Positions 9,286 through 18,465 of a stretch of 64,000 nt of DNA are shown here, one piece after another. Each line of letters opens with the position of its first letter. Position 1 is the first letter of the stretch. A program made the position numbers and the translations under genes. Source of the stretch: Rhodococcus sp. B50 (lineage in GTDB: Bacteria > Actinomycetota > Actinomycetes > Mycobacteriales > Mycobacteriaceae); NCBI RefSeq assembly GCF_013602415.1, contig NZ_WPAG02000002.1, positions 434,001 through 498,000 of the forward strand, given 5' to 3'. Below the pieces are notes generated by a model, which was given only the letters and a program-made list of their open reading frames with translations, made no database searches and was not told the DNA's origin.

Positions 9286-10616
9286 GCCGGGACGCGGTCC
9301 CCGAGTTCGATGTCGGCGAGTCCGTCGCCCACGAGACCGGCAGCGAGGGTGTTGCCTCCGGCCGGATCGATGAGCAGGAAGCTGCCGCTGCGACGATTGA
9401 CGCGGTAGTCGTCCGCGGCGATCGGCTCGGCCACACGCACCGTGATGCGCGCGATCTCGTTGAGTTCGATGCTCTCCGGGCTGGGGACGGAGGACAGGTC
9501 CTGCTCGTCGAACCGCTGGTCGATCGTCCCGATGATGGCCTGGGTGGTGCGGGTACCGTGCTTGAGCAGCAGCCGGGCGCCGGGGCGCAGCGGCTTCTCG
9601 GCGAGCCAGCACACGGTGGCCTCGAACTCGGACAGCGGCTCCGGTGCGGCCTCCGGGGTGGCGATGATGTCGCCGCGGGAGACGTCGACATCGTCGGCGA
9701 GCACCAGGGTCACCGACCGGCCGGCGTGCGCCACATCGAATGCGCCGTCGGCACTGTCGATGCGCTCGACGGTGGTGCGGACACCGGACGGCAGCACGAC
9801 GACCTCGTCGCCGGGCCGTACGGAACCCGCCGCGATCTGACCCGCGTAGCCGCGGTAGTCGGGGAATTCCGCCGTACGGGGCCGGATCACGTACTGCACC
9901 GGGAAACGCAGACCGGTCTCGTGCCGGCCGTGCACATCCGCATCGACGGGAACGGACTCGAGATACTCGATGAGGGTCGGACCGTCGTAGTAGGGCGTGT
10001 TCTCGCTGCGCACCGCCACGTTGTCGCCGTGCAGCGCGGAGACCGGGATCTCCTGCACGTCCTCGGTCGCCCAGCCGAGCGAACTCGTCAGCTCGCCGAA
10101 CTCCGCGGAGATCTGCGCGAACACCGCGGCCGGATCCTCGACGAGGTCGATCTTGTTGACCGCGAGGACCAGCTTCGGCACACCGAGCAGGGCCAGCACC
10201 GCGGCGTGCTTGCGGGTCTGCGAGACGACGCCCTTGCGCGCGTCGACCAGCAGGACGACGAGCTGCGCGGTGGAGGCACCCGAGACGGTGTTGCGGGTGT
10301 ACTGGACGTGGCCCGGGGTGTCCGCCAGGACGAAGCTGCGCTTCGGCGTGGCGAAGTAGCGGTACGCCACATCGATGGTGATGCCCTGCTCACGCTCGGC
10401 GCGAAGGCCGTCGACGAGCAGCGACAGGTCGGGGGTGTCGAGGCCGCGGTCGACCGACGCACGGGTGACGGCGTCGATCTGGTCGGCGAGCACGGATTTG
10501 GTGTCGTACAGCAGCCGGCCCACCAGGGTGGACTTGCCGTCGTCGACCGAACCGGCGGTGGCGAGGCGCAGCAGCTGCGTGTCGCTCTGCACGCTCCGCT
10601 CGTGGAGGTCGCTCAT
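9282..10616 (-). CDS. cysN: Sulfate adenylyltransferase subunit 1 (GTPase)
   Basis: A 444-residue GTPase with P-loop AGSVDDGKST (residues 21-30), DTPGH and NKID motifs, and EF-Tu-like domains 2 and 3. With CysD it forms ATP sulfurylase, making APS from sulfate and ATP. Unlike the mycobacterial CysNC fusion it has no C-terminal APS kinase domain and none is visible in the window, so APS appears to go straight to the reductase CysH. The ATG is 2 nt after the cysD stop; its TGA overlaps the che start. Confidence 0.94.
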   Translation of the reverse strand: MSDLHERSVQSDTQLLRLATAGSVDDGKSTLVGRLLYDTKSVLADQIDAVTRASVDRGLDTPDLSLLVDGLRAEREQGITIDVAYRYFATPKRSFVLADTPGHVQYTRNTVSGASTAQLVVLLVDARKGVVSQTRKHAAVLALLGVPKLVLAVNKIDLVEDPAAVFAQISAEFGELTSSLGWATEDVQEIPVSALHGDNVAVRSENTPYYDGPTLIEYLESVPVDADVHGRHETGLRFPVQYVIRPRTAEFPDYRGYAGQIAAGSVRPGDEVVVLPSGVRTTVERIDSADGAFDVAHAGRSVTLVLADDVDVSRGDIIATPEAAPEPLSEFEATVCWLAEKPLRPGARLLLKHGTRTTQAIIGTIDQRFDEQDLSSVPSPESIELNEIARITVRVAEPIAADDYRVNRRSGSFLLIDPAGGNTLAAGLVGDGLADIELGDRVPA

Positions 10617-10618
10617 GA

Positions 10619-11563
10619 TCAGAAGTAGCCCTCTCGCTTGCGGTCTTCCATCGCCGCTTCGGAAACCCGGTCGTCGCCGCGCGTGGCGCCGCGCTCGGTC
10701 AGTCGTGATGCCGCGACCTCGGCGAGGATCTCCTCGTTCGTGGAGGCCTCGGACAGGATCGCGCCGGTGGTCGAACCGTCGCCGACGGTGCGGTAGCGCA
10801 CCGAACGCACCTCGAGCTGTTCACCCTCGGCCGGTCCGCCCCAGACACCCGGGGTCATCCACATACCGTCACGGCGGTAGACGGGACGCTCGTGCGTGTA
10901 GTAGATGCTCGCCAGTTCGACGTTCTCACGGGCGATGTAGCGCCAGATGTCGAGCTCGGTGAAGTTGCTGAGCGGGAAGACGCGCACATGCTCACCGGGT
11001 GCGTGCCGCCCGTTGTACAGATTCCACAGCTCGGGGCGCTGACGCTTCGGATCCCACTGGCCGAAGGCGTTGCGCAGGGAGAAGATCCGCTCCTTGGCGC
11101 GCGAACGCTCCTCGTCGCGGCGGCCTCCGCCGAAGACGGCGTCGAACCGGTTCTCCGAGATCGCGTCGAGCAGCGGCACGGTCTGCAGCGGGTTGCGGAT
11201 GCCGTCGGGACGCTCGGTGAGCCGGCCGTCGGCGAGATAGTCCTCGACGCTCGCGACGTGGAGCCGCAGGTTGTACTTCGAGACCACGTGGTCGCGGAAC
11301 TCGAGGACCTCGGGCAGGTTGTGGCCGGTGTCGACGTGCAGCAGAGCGAACGGCAGCGGCGCGGGCCAGAATGCCTTGATCGCCAGATGCAGCAGGACGG
11401 TGGAGTCCTTGCCTCCGGAGAACAGGATGACGGGACGTTCGAACTCGCCGGCGACCTCGCGGAAGACGTGGATCGCCTCCGACTCGAGGGCATCGAGGGT
11501 GTCGAACCGGTTGCCGTCCAGCAACGTCCGGGCTTCGGTGGGATTCGTATCGGTGAGTGTCAT
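10619..11563 (-). CDS. cysD: Sulfate adenylyltransferase subunit 2
   Basis: A 314-residue PP-loop ATPase; the pyrophosphatase loop SGGKDST lies near residue 48, followed by family segments HVDTGHNLPEVLEFRD and GGGRRDEERSRAKERI. It adenylates sulfate together with CysN. The ATG overlaps the cysH stop (ATGA). Ends in the conserved KREGYF tail. Confidence 0.95.
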   Translation of the reverse strand: MTLTDTNPTEARTLLDGNRFDTLDALESEAIHVFREVAGEFERPVILFSGGKDSTVLLHLAIKAFWPAPLPFALLHVDTGHNLPEVLEFRDHVVSKYNLRLHVASVEDYLADGRLTERPDGIRNPLQTVPLLDAISENRFDAVFGGGRRDEERSRAKERIFSLRNAFGQWDPKRQRPELWNLYNGRHAPGEHVRVFPLSNFTELDIWRYIARENVELASIYYTHERPVYRRDGMWMTPGVWGGPAEGEQLEVRSVRYRTVGDGSTTGAILSEASTNEEILAEVAASRLTERGATRGDDRVSEAAMEDRKREGYF

Positions 11564-12285
11564 GAGGCGTGCAACCCGCATTCGGTCTTGGCTCGGCCGG
11601 CCCAGCGCCCGCTGCGCGGATCGGCTCCGGGAAGTGGTTTGGTGGTGCACGGGGCGCACCCGATGGACGGGTAGCCCTCGTCGACGAGGGGATTGACGAG
11701 GATCCCGTGTTCGTCGATGTAGTTCTGCATGTCCTCGTCGGACCATGCCGCGATCGGATTGATCTTCACCAGTCCGAACGCGTCGTCGAAGGAGACGAGC
11801 GGAGCGTTCGCGCGTGTGGGGGCCTCGACGCGGCGGATGCCGGTCACCCATGCGCGGTAACCCTTCAGGCTCTCCGTCAGCGGCACCACCTTGCGCAGGC
11901 GGCAGCACTCGTTCGGATCGCGGGCGAACAGGTCCTTGCCGAGCAGGGCGTCCTGCTCGGCGACGGACTGCTGCGCCTGCGCGTTGACGATGTTCACGCC
12001 GTACACCTGCGCCACCGCGTCACGCGTGCCGAGCGTCTCGGCGAAGTGGTAGCCGGTGTCGAGAAACAGCACGTCCACACCGGGACGCTGCTGCGCGGCG
12101 AGATGGACCAGGACCCCGTCCTGCATGTTGGACGCGACGATGTAGCCGCTGCGCCCGCTGTCGGTGGGGACGCCGAACGTCTCGTCCGTCCACCGCAGGA
12201 GTTCCTGCGCCGACGCACCCTCGAGCTCTGCCGCCCCCTGCGCGGCAATACTCCGGAGCTCGTCGATGTTCGTGTCGATCGTCAT
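11560..12285 (-). CDS. cysH: Adenylylsulfate (APS) reductase
   Basis: A 241-residue thioredoxin-dependent reductase that turns APS into sulfite. It carries the Cys-Cys/CxxC set that binds the [4Fe-4S] cluster in APS-type enzymes (C127-C128 and C210-C213) plus the catalytic ECGLH near the C-terminus (C236). GGAAGGG is placed before the ATG. It sits between nirA and cysD; the 49-bp gap to nirA is spanned by an 18-codon mini-ORF that overlaps both genes. Confidence 0.94.
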   Translation of the reverse strand: MTIDTNIDELRSIAAQGAAELEGASAQELLRWTDETFGVPTDSGRSGYIVASNMQDGVLVHLAAQQRPGVDVLFLDTGYHFAETLGTRDAVAQVYGVNIVNAQAQQSVAEQDALLGKDLFARDPNECCRLRKVVPLTESLKGYRAWVTGIRRVEAPTRANAPLVSFDDAFGLVKINPIAAWSDEDMQNYIDEHGILVNPLVDEGYPSIGCAPCTTKPLPGADPRSGRWAGRAKTECGLHAS

Positions 12286-12338
12286 CGCGTCCCTTCCCGA
12301 TCAGTCTTCGTGTCGACCGCTGCAACAGTGCCGGTCAT
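12282..12338 (-). CDS. 18-residue bridging mini-ORF between nirA and cysH
   Basis: The ATG at 12338 overlaps the nirA TGA (ATGA) and the mini-ORF's own TGA overlaps the cysH ATG (ATGA), so the frame exactly fills the gap. The peptide (MTGTVAAVDTKTDREGTR) has no recognisable features. The arrangement would let terminating ribosomes pass from nirA to cysH by reinitiation. The same layout occurs at 23574-23630 and 24166-24231. It may be translated only for coupling. Confidence 0.4.
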   Translation of the reverse strand: MTGTVAAVDTKTDREGTR

Positions 12339-14053
12339 CGCAGGTCGGCCTCCTCGGCCCGGACGACCCACTCGCCGAAACGCTCGCCTTCGGTGCGTTC
12401 CTTGACGAAGTTGCGCACCACCCGCTCGATGTAGTCGCCGAGCTCGGCGCTGGTGACCTTGTGCTGGCGCAGTTTGCGCCCGAACTTCGCGTCGAAGCCC
12501 AGCGCACCGCCGAGGTGCACCTGGAATCCCTCGACCTGGTTGCCCTCACCGTCGTCGACGAGCTGGCCCTTGAAGCCGATGTCGGCGATCTGGGAGCGCG
12601 CGCACGAGTTGGGGCAGCCGTTGATGTTGATCGTGACCGGAACGTCGAGCTGCGCGTTGATGTCGGCGAGCCGCTCCTCGAGTTCGGGCACCAGGGCCTG
12701 CGAACGCTTGCGCGTCTCGACGAAGGACAGCTTGCAGAACTCGATTCCCGTGCAGGCCATGAGGTTCTTGCGCCACGGCGACGGCGAGGCCGGCAGGCCC
12801 AGCGCCTCGAGCTCGGTGACGAGCTGCTCGATCTTGTCGTCGGCGACGTCGAGCACGATGAGCTTCTGGTAGGGCGTGAACCGGATCCGGTCGGAGCCGG
12901 CACGCTCGGCGGCGTCGGCCACCGCGGACAGGATCGTGCCCGAGACACGGCCGGCGATCGGGGCGACACCCACGGCGTTGAGGCCGTTGCGCAGCTTCTG
13001 GACGCCGACGTGGTCGATCGGACGCTCGGGAGCGGCCGGGGCCGGACCGTCGATCAGCGGACGCTTCAGGTACTCGGTCTCGAGCACCTCGCGGAACTTC
13101 TCGATGCCCCAGTCCTTGATGAGGAACTTCAGGCGCGCCTTGGACCGCAGCCGGCGGTAGCCGTAGTCGCGGAAGATCGCAACGACGCCTTCCCACACGT
13201 CGGCGACCTCGTGCAACGGAACCCACGCGCCGACCCGCTGCGCGAGCATCGGGTTGGTGGACAGACCGCCGCCGACCCACAGGTCGAAACCGGGGCCGTG
13301 CTCGGGGTGCTCGACGCCGATGAAGGCGACGTCGTTGATCTCGTGCACGACGTCCTGCTGGCCGGAGATCGCGGTCTTGAACTTGCGCGGCAGGTTCGAG
13401 TATTCGGGGTTGCCGATGTAGCGGCGCACGATTTCGTCGATCGCCGGGGTGCCGTCGATGATCTCGTCGAGCGACTCACCGGCGAGCGGCGAACCGAGGA
13501 CGACGCGGGGGCAGTCGCCGCACGCTTCGGTGGTCTTCAGACCGACCGATTCGAGGCGCCGCCAGATCTCCGGGACGTTCTCGACCTCGATCCAGTGGTA
13601 CTGGACGTTCTCGCGGTCGGACAGGTCGGCGGTGTCGCGGCCGAACTCGGTGGAGATACCGGCGATCGTCCGCAGCTGGGCCACATTCAGGGCACCGGCG
13701 TCGCAGCGCACCCGCATCATGAAGTACTTCGCCTCGAGCAGGTCGATGTTCTCGTCACCGGTGTAGGTGCCGTCGTAACCCTGCTCCCGCTGGGTGTACA
13801 GACCCCACCAGCGGAACCGGCCGCGCAGGTCGCTCTTGTCGATTCCGTCGAAACCGGTGTGCGCGTAGATGTCCTCGATACGCCGACGGACGTTGAGCGG
13901 ATTGTCGTCCTTCTTCGCCTGCTCGTTCGCGTTGAGCGGCTCCCGGTAACCGAGGGCCCACTGTCCCTCGGCGCGGCGCTTGGCAGGTCGCGCAGCGCGG
14001 CGTGCGGGCTTGGCCGACTCGTCGGCGGGAGTGACGTCGGTGGTCGACGACAT
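12335..14053 (-). CDS. nirA: Ferredoxin-dependent sulfite reductase
   Basis: A 572-residue siroheme/[4Fe-4S] enzyme reducing sulfite to sulfide. The cluster ligands are seen as C434-x5-C440 (ACTGIEFC) and C480-x3-C484 (CPNSC). The N-terminus is basic and Ala-rich before the duplicated ferredoxin-like domains. Start chosen at ATG 14053 with AGGAGA 7 nt upstream. It heads the nirA-cysHDN-che operon; its 5' leader encodes the cysteine-rich leader peptide at 14166-14276. Confidence 0.94.
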   Translation of the reverse strand: MSSTTDVTPADESAKPARRAARPAKRRAEGQWALGYREPLNANEQAKKDDNPLNVRRRIEDIYAHTGFDGIDKSDLRGRFRWWGLYTQREQGYDGTYTGDENIDLLEAKYFMMRVRCDAGALNVAQLRTIAGISTEFGRDTADLSDRENVQYHWIEVENVPEIWRRLESVGLKTTEACGDCPRVVLGSPLAGESLDEIIDGTPAIDEIVRRYIGNPEYSNLPRKFKTAISGQQDVVHEINDVAFIGVEHPEHGPGFDLWVGGGLSTNPMLAQRVGAWVPLHEVADVWEGVVAIFRDYGYRRLRSKARLKFLIKDWGIEKFREVLETEYLKRPLIDGPAPAAPERPIDHVGVQKLRNGLNAVGVAPIAGRVSGTILSAVADAAERAGSDRIRFTPYQKLIVLDVADDKIEQLVTELEALGLPASPSPWRKNLMACTGIEFCKLSFVETRKRSQALVPELEERLADINAQLDVPVTININGCPNSCARSQIADIGFKGQLVDDGEGNQVEGFQVHLGGALGFDAKFGRKLRQHKVTSAELGDYIERVVRNFVKERTEGERFGEWVVRAEEADLR

Positions 14054-14165
14054 ACAGGGTCTCCTGATATTCGCTGGAACCGGATCGACGAGCGCAGGAG
14101 GGGGCTGAACCTCGTGCACGCATGCTTCGACCCGGCGGGATCTGGGATGTGCCGGGGAGTGCCGA

Positions 14166-14276
14166 CTACGAACAGTCGGCGCAGAGACAAGCGGCGCAAG
14201 GCAGACAACAGGACGCGCAGACGCGCTTGAAGTCGACGTGGCGTCGCGCCACGAGTCGCACTCCGGGTCCTGTCAT
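14166..14276 (-). CDS. Leaderless polycysteine leader peptide of the sulfate reduction operon
   Basis: A 36-codon frame from ATG 14276 to TAG 14166. It carries the actinobacterial leader-peptide signature ARRHVDFKRV followed by seven Cys codons in the last 17 residues (positions 20, 23, 24, 27, 30, 32, 35). The -10 box CACAAT is exactly 7 nt upstream of the ATG, so the message should be leaderless. Such polycysteine short ORFs are known cysteine-responsive attenuators in mycobacteria, and here the next gene is nirA, 112 nt on. After the stop, CCCGGC pairs with GCCGGG across a 14-nt loop and could be the alternative RNA structure. Confidence 0.85.
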   Translation of the reverse strand: MTGPGVRLVARRHVDFKRVCASCCLPCAACLCADCS

Positions 14277-14283
14277 GCCGACC

Positions 14284-14289
14284 ATTGTG
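14284..14289 (-). promoter_or_regulatory. -10 box for nirA leader transcript
   Basis: On the minus strand CACAAT lies 7 nt before the leader peptide ATG at 14276. It faces away from the hemW promoter region (AAGACT, 14395-14400, plus strand), so the intergenic region drives both directions. Confidence 0.55.
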
Positions 14290-14407
14290 CCATGTCACCG
14301 GGGCGATTCCGAATTGCGGCCGGTATTTCCACCCAATTTTCGGGAAATGTCGAGGTAGCGGGCTCGCGCGCGAAGGCACCCCGCGGGTCTCTGGAAGACT
14401 GGGGGTC

Positions 14408-15667
14408 GTGAACACCACGGAGATCGGTCGACGCACCGGCACGGAAATCGGTATCGCGGGTCGTCCGGCCGGTCTCGAACTTCCCGCTCCGGCGCTCGCC
14501 GGGGTGGGGACGCGACCGTTCGGCGTGTACGTGCACGTGCCCTTCTGCGCGACCCGCTGCGGCTACTGCGACTTCAACACCTACACGGCCGGTGAGCTCG
14601 GCAGCGCCGCCTCGCCGCAGTCCTGGCTCGAGGGCCTGCGCCGCGAACTCGATGCGGGCGCCCGGTTGCTCTCGGACGGCGGACGACGGGCCCCCGCCGC
14701 CGAGACGGTCTTCGTCGGTGGTGGTACCCCGTCGCTGCTCGGCGCGGACGGGCTCGCGCAGGTGCTCGATGCGGTCCGCGACTCGTTCGGGCTCGCACCC
14801 GGCGCCGAGGTGACCACCGAATCCAACCCCGAGTCGACCTCCACGCCGTTCTTCTCGGCCATCCGGGAGGCCGGATACACCCGCCTGTCGCTGGGCATGC
14901 AGTCCGCGGCACCGCACGTGCTGGCGGTTCTGGACCGCACCCACACACCGGGGCGGCCGGTCGCGGCGGCGAAGGAAGCGCGCGCGGCCGGGTTCGAGCA
15001 CGTCAACCTCGATCTGATCTACGGCACACCGGGCGAGCGCGACGCCGACCTCGACGCCTCCCTCGACGCGGTGCTCGAGGCAGGCGTCGACCACGTCTCG
15101 GCGTACGCGCTCATCGTCGAGGACGGCACCGCGCTCGCTCGCCGTGTGCGTCGAGGCGAGCTGCCCGCCCCCGACGACGACGTACTCGCCGCGCGCTACG
15201 AGCGGATCGACGCGCGACTCGCCGAGGCGGGTATGACCTGGTACGAGGTGTCGAACTGGGCGAAGGCGGACGACCCGTCGGCCCGCTGCGCGCACAACCT
15301 CGGCTACTGGGACGGTGGCGACTGGTGGGGCGCCGGACCGGGGGCGCACAGCCACGTCGGCGGTGTGCGCTGGTGGAACGTCAAGCACCCCGCCCGCTAC
15401 GCGTCGACCCTCGCCGACGGAGTCCTGCCCGTGGCGGGCAGCGAACACCTCACGGCCGAGGACCGGCACACCGAACTCGTGATGCTCACCGTCCGGCTGC
15501 GGACGGGTCTGCCGCTCTCGGAGCTCGACGACGGGGAACGAGACGCCGCGCGCACGGTCGTCGCCGACGGGCTGGCGGTGCTGTGCGACGAGCATCTCGT
15601 GCTGACCGACCGGGGGCGTCTGCTCGCCGACGCGGTCGTGCGCACCGTCCTGCTCGGAGCGGACTAG
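14408..15667 (+). CDS. hemW: HemW-type radical SAM protein
   Basis: A 419-residue radical SAM protein. The cluster motif CATRCGYC (C-x3-C-x2-C) follows VYVHVPF, and FVGGGTPSLL, TTESNPES and SLGMQS are conserved HemN/HemW segments. HemW proteins bind heme and act as heme chaperones; true coproporphyrinogen dehydrogenases carry an extra CxxxCxxCxC cysteine that the motif here lacks (CDFN instead), favouring HemW. GTG 14408 has AAGACT 7 nt upstream, a likely leaderless promoter; longer in-frame extensions overlap the divergent leader region and look non-coding. Confidence 0.88.
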   Translation: MNTTEIGRRTGTEIGIAGRPAGLELPAPALAGVGTRPFGVYVHVPFCATRCGYCDFNTYTAGELGSAASPQSWLEGLRRELDAGARLLSDGGRRAPAAETVFVGGGTPSLLGADGLAQVLDAVRDSFGLAPGAEVTTESNPESTSTPFFSAIREAGYTRLSLGMQSAAPHVLAVLDRTHTPGRPVAAAKEARAAGFEHVNLDLIYGTPGERDADLDASLDAVLEAGVDHVSAYALIVEDGTALARRVRRGELPAPDDDVLAARYERIDARLAEAGMTWYEVSNWAKADDPSARCAHNLGYWDGGDWWGAGPGAHSHVGGVRWWNVKHPARYASTLADGVLPVAGSEHLTAEDRHTELVMLTVRLRTGLPLSELDDGERDAARTVVADGLAVLCDEHLVLTDRGRLLADAVVRTVLLGAD

Positions 15668-15668
15668 T

Positions 15669-16055
15669 TCAGGGCCGCTCGGGCAGTGGCAGATCGGGCA
15701 GCGACGGCTCGTCGAGCCTGCGCGCACGGTCGTCGGACGACGTATCGCCGGACGGGATGAGAGCGTCGTACTCGAACACCCGGACGTGCAGCACCGGCCG
15801 GTTCCGCAGCGCGGACTGCACCGCCCGGTGGAGTCCGTCCTCGAGATACAGCACGCCCTGCCACTGGACGGCGTGTGGGAACAGATCGCCGTAGAAGGTC
15901 GAATCCTCCGACAAAAGCCGGTCGAGTTCGAGAACCTTCGTGGTCGTGACGATCTCGTCGAGGCGCACCTGACGGGGCGGAATCCTCGACCAGTCGCGCA
16001 GAGACAGTCCGTGATCGGGATACGGCTTGCCGTCCCGGACGCCCTTGAAGATCAT
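15669..16055 (-). CDS. Conserved protein of the Rv2375 type, possible ParB-like fold
   Basis: A 128-residue protein starting [19 protein letters not shown] protein like this is conserved between hemW and hrcA in mycobacteria (from memory) and is sometimes named a VapB-type antitoxin, which I cannot support from sequence. The central part ([20 protein letters not shown] ... [16 protein letters not shown]) has the look of a ParB/sulfiredoxin-like domain with its G-x-H-R box; that is inference. The C-terminal 25 residues are low-complexity. It ends 1 bp past the convergent hemW stop. Confidence 0.75.
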   Translation of the reverse strand: MIFKGVRDGKPYPDHGLSLRDWSRIPPRQVRLDEIVTTTKVLELDRLLSEDSTFYGDLFPHAVQWQGVLYLEDGLHRAVQSALRNRPVLHVRVFEYDALIPSGDTSSDDRARRLDEPSLPDLPLPERP

Positions 16056-16095
16056 GCGAACACATTACGGGGGCCACACTGCCGGCGTCGCGCCC

Positions 16096-16155
16096 GGTGC
16101 CGGGGTGGCGTCGCGCACGTGCCCGGCACCTGCACGGTGCTCGCGCGATTAGACT
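16096..16155 (+). promoter_or_regulatory. hrcA promoter region with inverted repeat
   Basis: A perfect 9-bp inverted repeat GGTGCCGGG/CCCGGCACC (16096-16104 and 16122-16130) is followed by a -10-like TAGACT at 16150-16155, about 60 nt before the hrcA start. I looked for a CIRCE element (TTAGCACTC-N9-GAGTGCTAA) and did not find one here. Confidence 0.4.
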
Positions 16156-16213
16156 GGCAGGGTACGGCCCCGAGAGGTGCGGTCCTGCAGGCGGCGGAAA
16201 CGGAGGTGGCGGG

Positions 16214-17257
16214 TTGTCGAGTACCGAGGAGCGGAGATTCAAGGTCTTGCGCGCCATCGTGGCGGATTATGTGTCCACCAAGGAGCCGATCGGCTCCAAG
16301 ACTCTCGTCGACCGGCACAATCTCGGTGTATCCAGCGCCACGGTCCGCAACGACATGGCTGTGCTCGAAGCCGAGGGATACATCACACAGACCCACACGA
16401 GTTCCGGGCGCGTACCCACCGACAAGGGATACCGCCAGTTCGTCGACAGGATCGCCGAGGTCAAGCCGCTCTCCTCGGCCGAGCGTCGCGCGATCCTGCA
16501 GTTCCTCGAATCCGGCGTCGACCTCGACGATGTGCTGCGACGCGCGGTGCGGCTGCTCGCACAACTCACCCGTCAGGTCGCGGTCGTGCAGTATCCGACG
16601 CTCTCGGCGTCGTCCGTGCGACACCTCGAGGTGGTCGGGCTGACACCGGCGCGGCTGCTGCTCGTGCTCATCACCGATTCGGGTCGCGTGGATCAGCGGA
16701 TCGTCGAACTCGGCGACGTGATCGACGAGGACGGCCTGTCGCGGCTGCGTGAGCTGCTCGGCGGGGCACTGGCCGGCAAGCGGCTCGCTGCCGCGTCCGT
16801 CGCGGTCACCGAGCTCGCCGACAACGCACCGGAGGACCTGCGCGACGCGCTCATCCGGTGCACCACGGTGCTGGTGGAAACCCTCGTCGAGCACCCCGAG
16901 GAACGCCTCGTGCTCGGCGGCACCGCCAACCTCACCCGCAACGCCGCGGACTTCGACGGCCACGGGATGGTGCCGGGATCGTTGCGCACGGTCCTCGAAG
17001 CGCTGGAGGAACAGGTCGTGGTGCTGAAGCTGCTCGCGTCCAGCCAGGACGCCGGCCGGGTCACCGTCCGCATCGGTGAGGAGACCCAGTTCGAGGAGAT
17101 GCGCACCACCTCCGTCGTGTCCACCGGTTACGGTGCCGCGGGTACGGTCTTCGGTGGTCTGGGAGTGCTCGGCCCCACCCGGATGGACTATCCGGGAACC
17201 ATCGCATCGGTCGCCACCGTTGCGAGATATATCGGTGAGGTGCTCGGCGAACGCTGA
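16214..17257 (+). CDS. hrcA: Heat-inducible transcription repressor HrcA
   Basis: A 347-residue HrcA: an N-terminal winged helix ([20 protein letters not shown] and the recognition region [14 protein letters not shown]) and a GAF-like core ending [20 protein letters not shown]. It represses groE-type genes through CIRCE sites. TTG at 16214 is chosen because GGAGG lies 7 nt before it and the protein then begins, like its orthologues, just before [12 protein letters not shown]. It is followed after 47 bp by dnaJ2, the usual hrcA-dnaJ pairing. Confidence 0.92.
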   Translation: MSSTEERRFKVLRAIVADYVSTKEPIGSKTLVDRHNLGVSSATVRNDMAVLEAEGYITQTHTSSGRVPTDKGYRQFVDRIAEVKPLSSAERRAILQFLESGVDLDDVLRRAVRLLAQLTRQVAVVQYPTLSASSVRHLEVVGLTPARLLLVLITDSGRVDQRIVELGDVIDEDGLSRLRELLGGALAGKRLAAASVAVTELADNAPEDLRDALIRCTTVLVETLVEHPEERLVLGGTANLTRNAADFDGHGMVPGSLRTVLEALEEQVVVLKLLASSQDAGRVTVRIGEETQFEEMRTTSVVSTGYGAAGTVFGGLGVLGPTRMDYPGTIASVATVARYIGEVLGER

Positions 17258-17304
17258 GCACCGTCCATTTTCTGTGTAGAACGAAGTAAGGACGAGAACC
17301 AAAC

Positions 17305-18456
17305 GTGGCACGGGACTACTACGGGACGCTCGGCGTGTCCAAGAACGCGACCGACCAGGAGATCAAACGGGCGTACCGCAAGTTGGCGCGCGAGCACCAC
17401 CCCGACGTGAACCCAGACGAGTCGGCGCAGAAGCGTTTCCAGGAGATCTCGGCCGCCTACGAGGTGCTGTCGGATCCCGAGAAACGACGCATCGTCGACC
17501 TCGGCGGCGATCCGCTCGAACCCGGTGGCGGCGGCGCCGGTGGCTTCGGTGGCGCCGGTTTCGGTGGCGGACTCGGCGACGTCTTCGAGGCGTTCTTCGG
17601 TGGCGGAGCAGGCGGATCCCGCGGTCCTCGCGGCCGCGTCCAGCCCGGCGCCGACTCGCTGCTCCGCACCCGACTGACCCTCGAGGAATGCGCCCGCGGC
17701 GTCACCAAGACGGTCACCGTCGACACCGCGATCCTGTGCGACTCGTGCACCGGCTCCGGTACCCACGGCGACTCGAAGCCCGTGCGATGCGAGACCTGCG
17801 GCGGTGCCGGTGAGGTCCAGTCGGTACAGCGCTCCTTCCTCGGCCAGGTCATGACGTCCCGGCCCTGCCCGACCTGCCGGGGTGTCGGTGAGACCATCCC
17901 GGATCCCTGCCGCAAGTGCGGCGGCGACGGTCGCGTGCGCGCCCGCCGCGAGATCACCGTCAAGGTGCCTGCCGGTGTGGGCAACGGCATGCGCATCCGC
18001 CTCGCGGCCCAGGGCGAGGTCGGCCCCGGCGGCGGTCCCGCGGGCGATCTCTACGTCGAGGTGCTCGAACAGCAGCACGAGGTCTTCGTCCGCGACGGTG
18101 ACGACCTGCACTGCACCATCCGGGTGCCCATGGTCGATGCGGCGCTCGGCACCAAGGTGACGGTCGACACGATCCTCGACGGCCCCACCGAGATCACCGT
18201 CGATCCCGGCACCCAGCCCGGTTCGGTCTCGGTGCTGCGCGGTCACGGCATGCCGAAGCTGCGGTCGGGCACGCGCGGCGACCTGCACGCCCATCTCGAG
18301 GTCGTGGTGCCCACCCGGATCGATCACAAGCAGACCAAGCTGCTCGAGGATCTGCGCCGGCACAGCGACCGCGAGCGTGTCGAGGTCGTGACGACCGGTT
18401 CGCAGAACTCCGGCGGCCTGTTCTCGCGTCTGCGCGACGCGTTCAGCGCCCGCTAG
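17305..18456 (+). CDS. dnaJ2: Chaperone protein DnaJ (DnaJ2)
   Basis: A 383-residue type I DnaJ: J domain with HPD (residues 32-34), Gly/Phe-rich linker ([20 protein letters not shown]), four zinc-binding CxxCxGxG repeats ([32 protein letters not shown]) and C-terminal substrate-binding domains. It stimulates DnaK. GTG start with AAGGACGAG upstream. It forms an operon with hrcA upstream and rsmE 9 bp downstream. Confidence 0.95.
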   Translation: MARDYYGTLGVSKNATDQEIKRAYRKLAREHHPDVNPDESAQKRFQEISAAYEVLSDPEKRRIVDLGGDPLEPGGGGAGGFGGAGFGGGLGDVFEAFFGGGAGGSRGPRGRVQPGADSLLRTRLTLEECARGVTKTVTVDTAILCDSCTGSGTHGDSKPVRCETCGGAGEVQSVQRSFLGQVMTSRPCPTCRGVGETIPDPCRKCGGDGRVRARREITVKVPAGVGNGMRIRLAAQGEVGPGGGPAGDLYVEVLEQQHEVFVRDGDDLHCTIRVPMVDAALGTKVTVDTILDGPTEITVDPGTQPGSVSVLRGHGMPKLRSGTRGDLHAHLEVVVPTRIDHKQTKLLEDLRRHSDRERVEVVTTGSQNSGGLFSRLRDAFSAR

Positions 18457-18465
18457 GTCCGTCGG

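Noticed and set aside
9282..10616. CysN-CysC fusion as in mycobacteria
   Set aside because: The protein stops after the EF-Tu-like domains at 444 residues; no APS kinase P-loop follows.
16056..16213. CIRCE element upstream of hrcA
   Set aside because: The inverted repeat there (GGTGCCGGG) does not resemble TTAGCACTC-N9-GAGTGCTAA.
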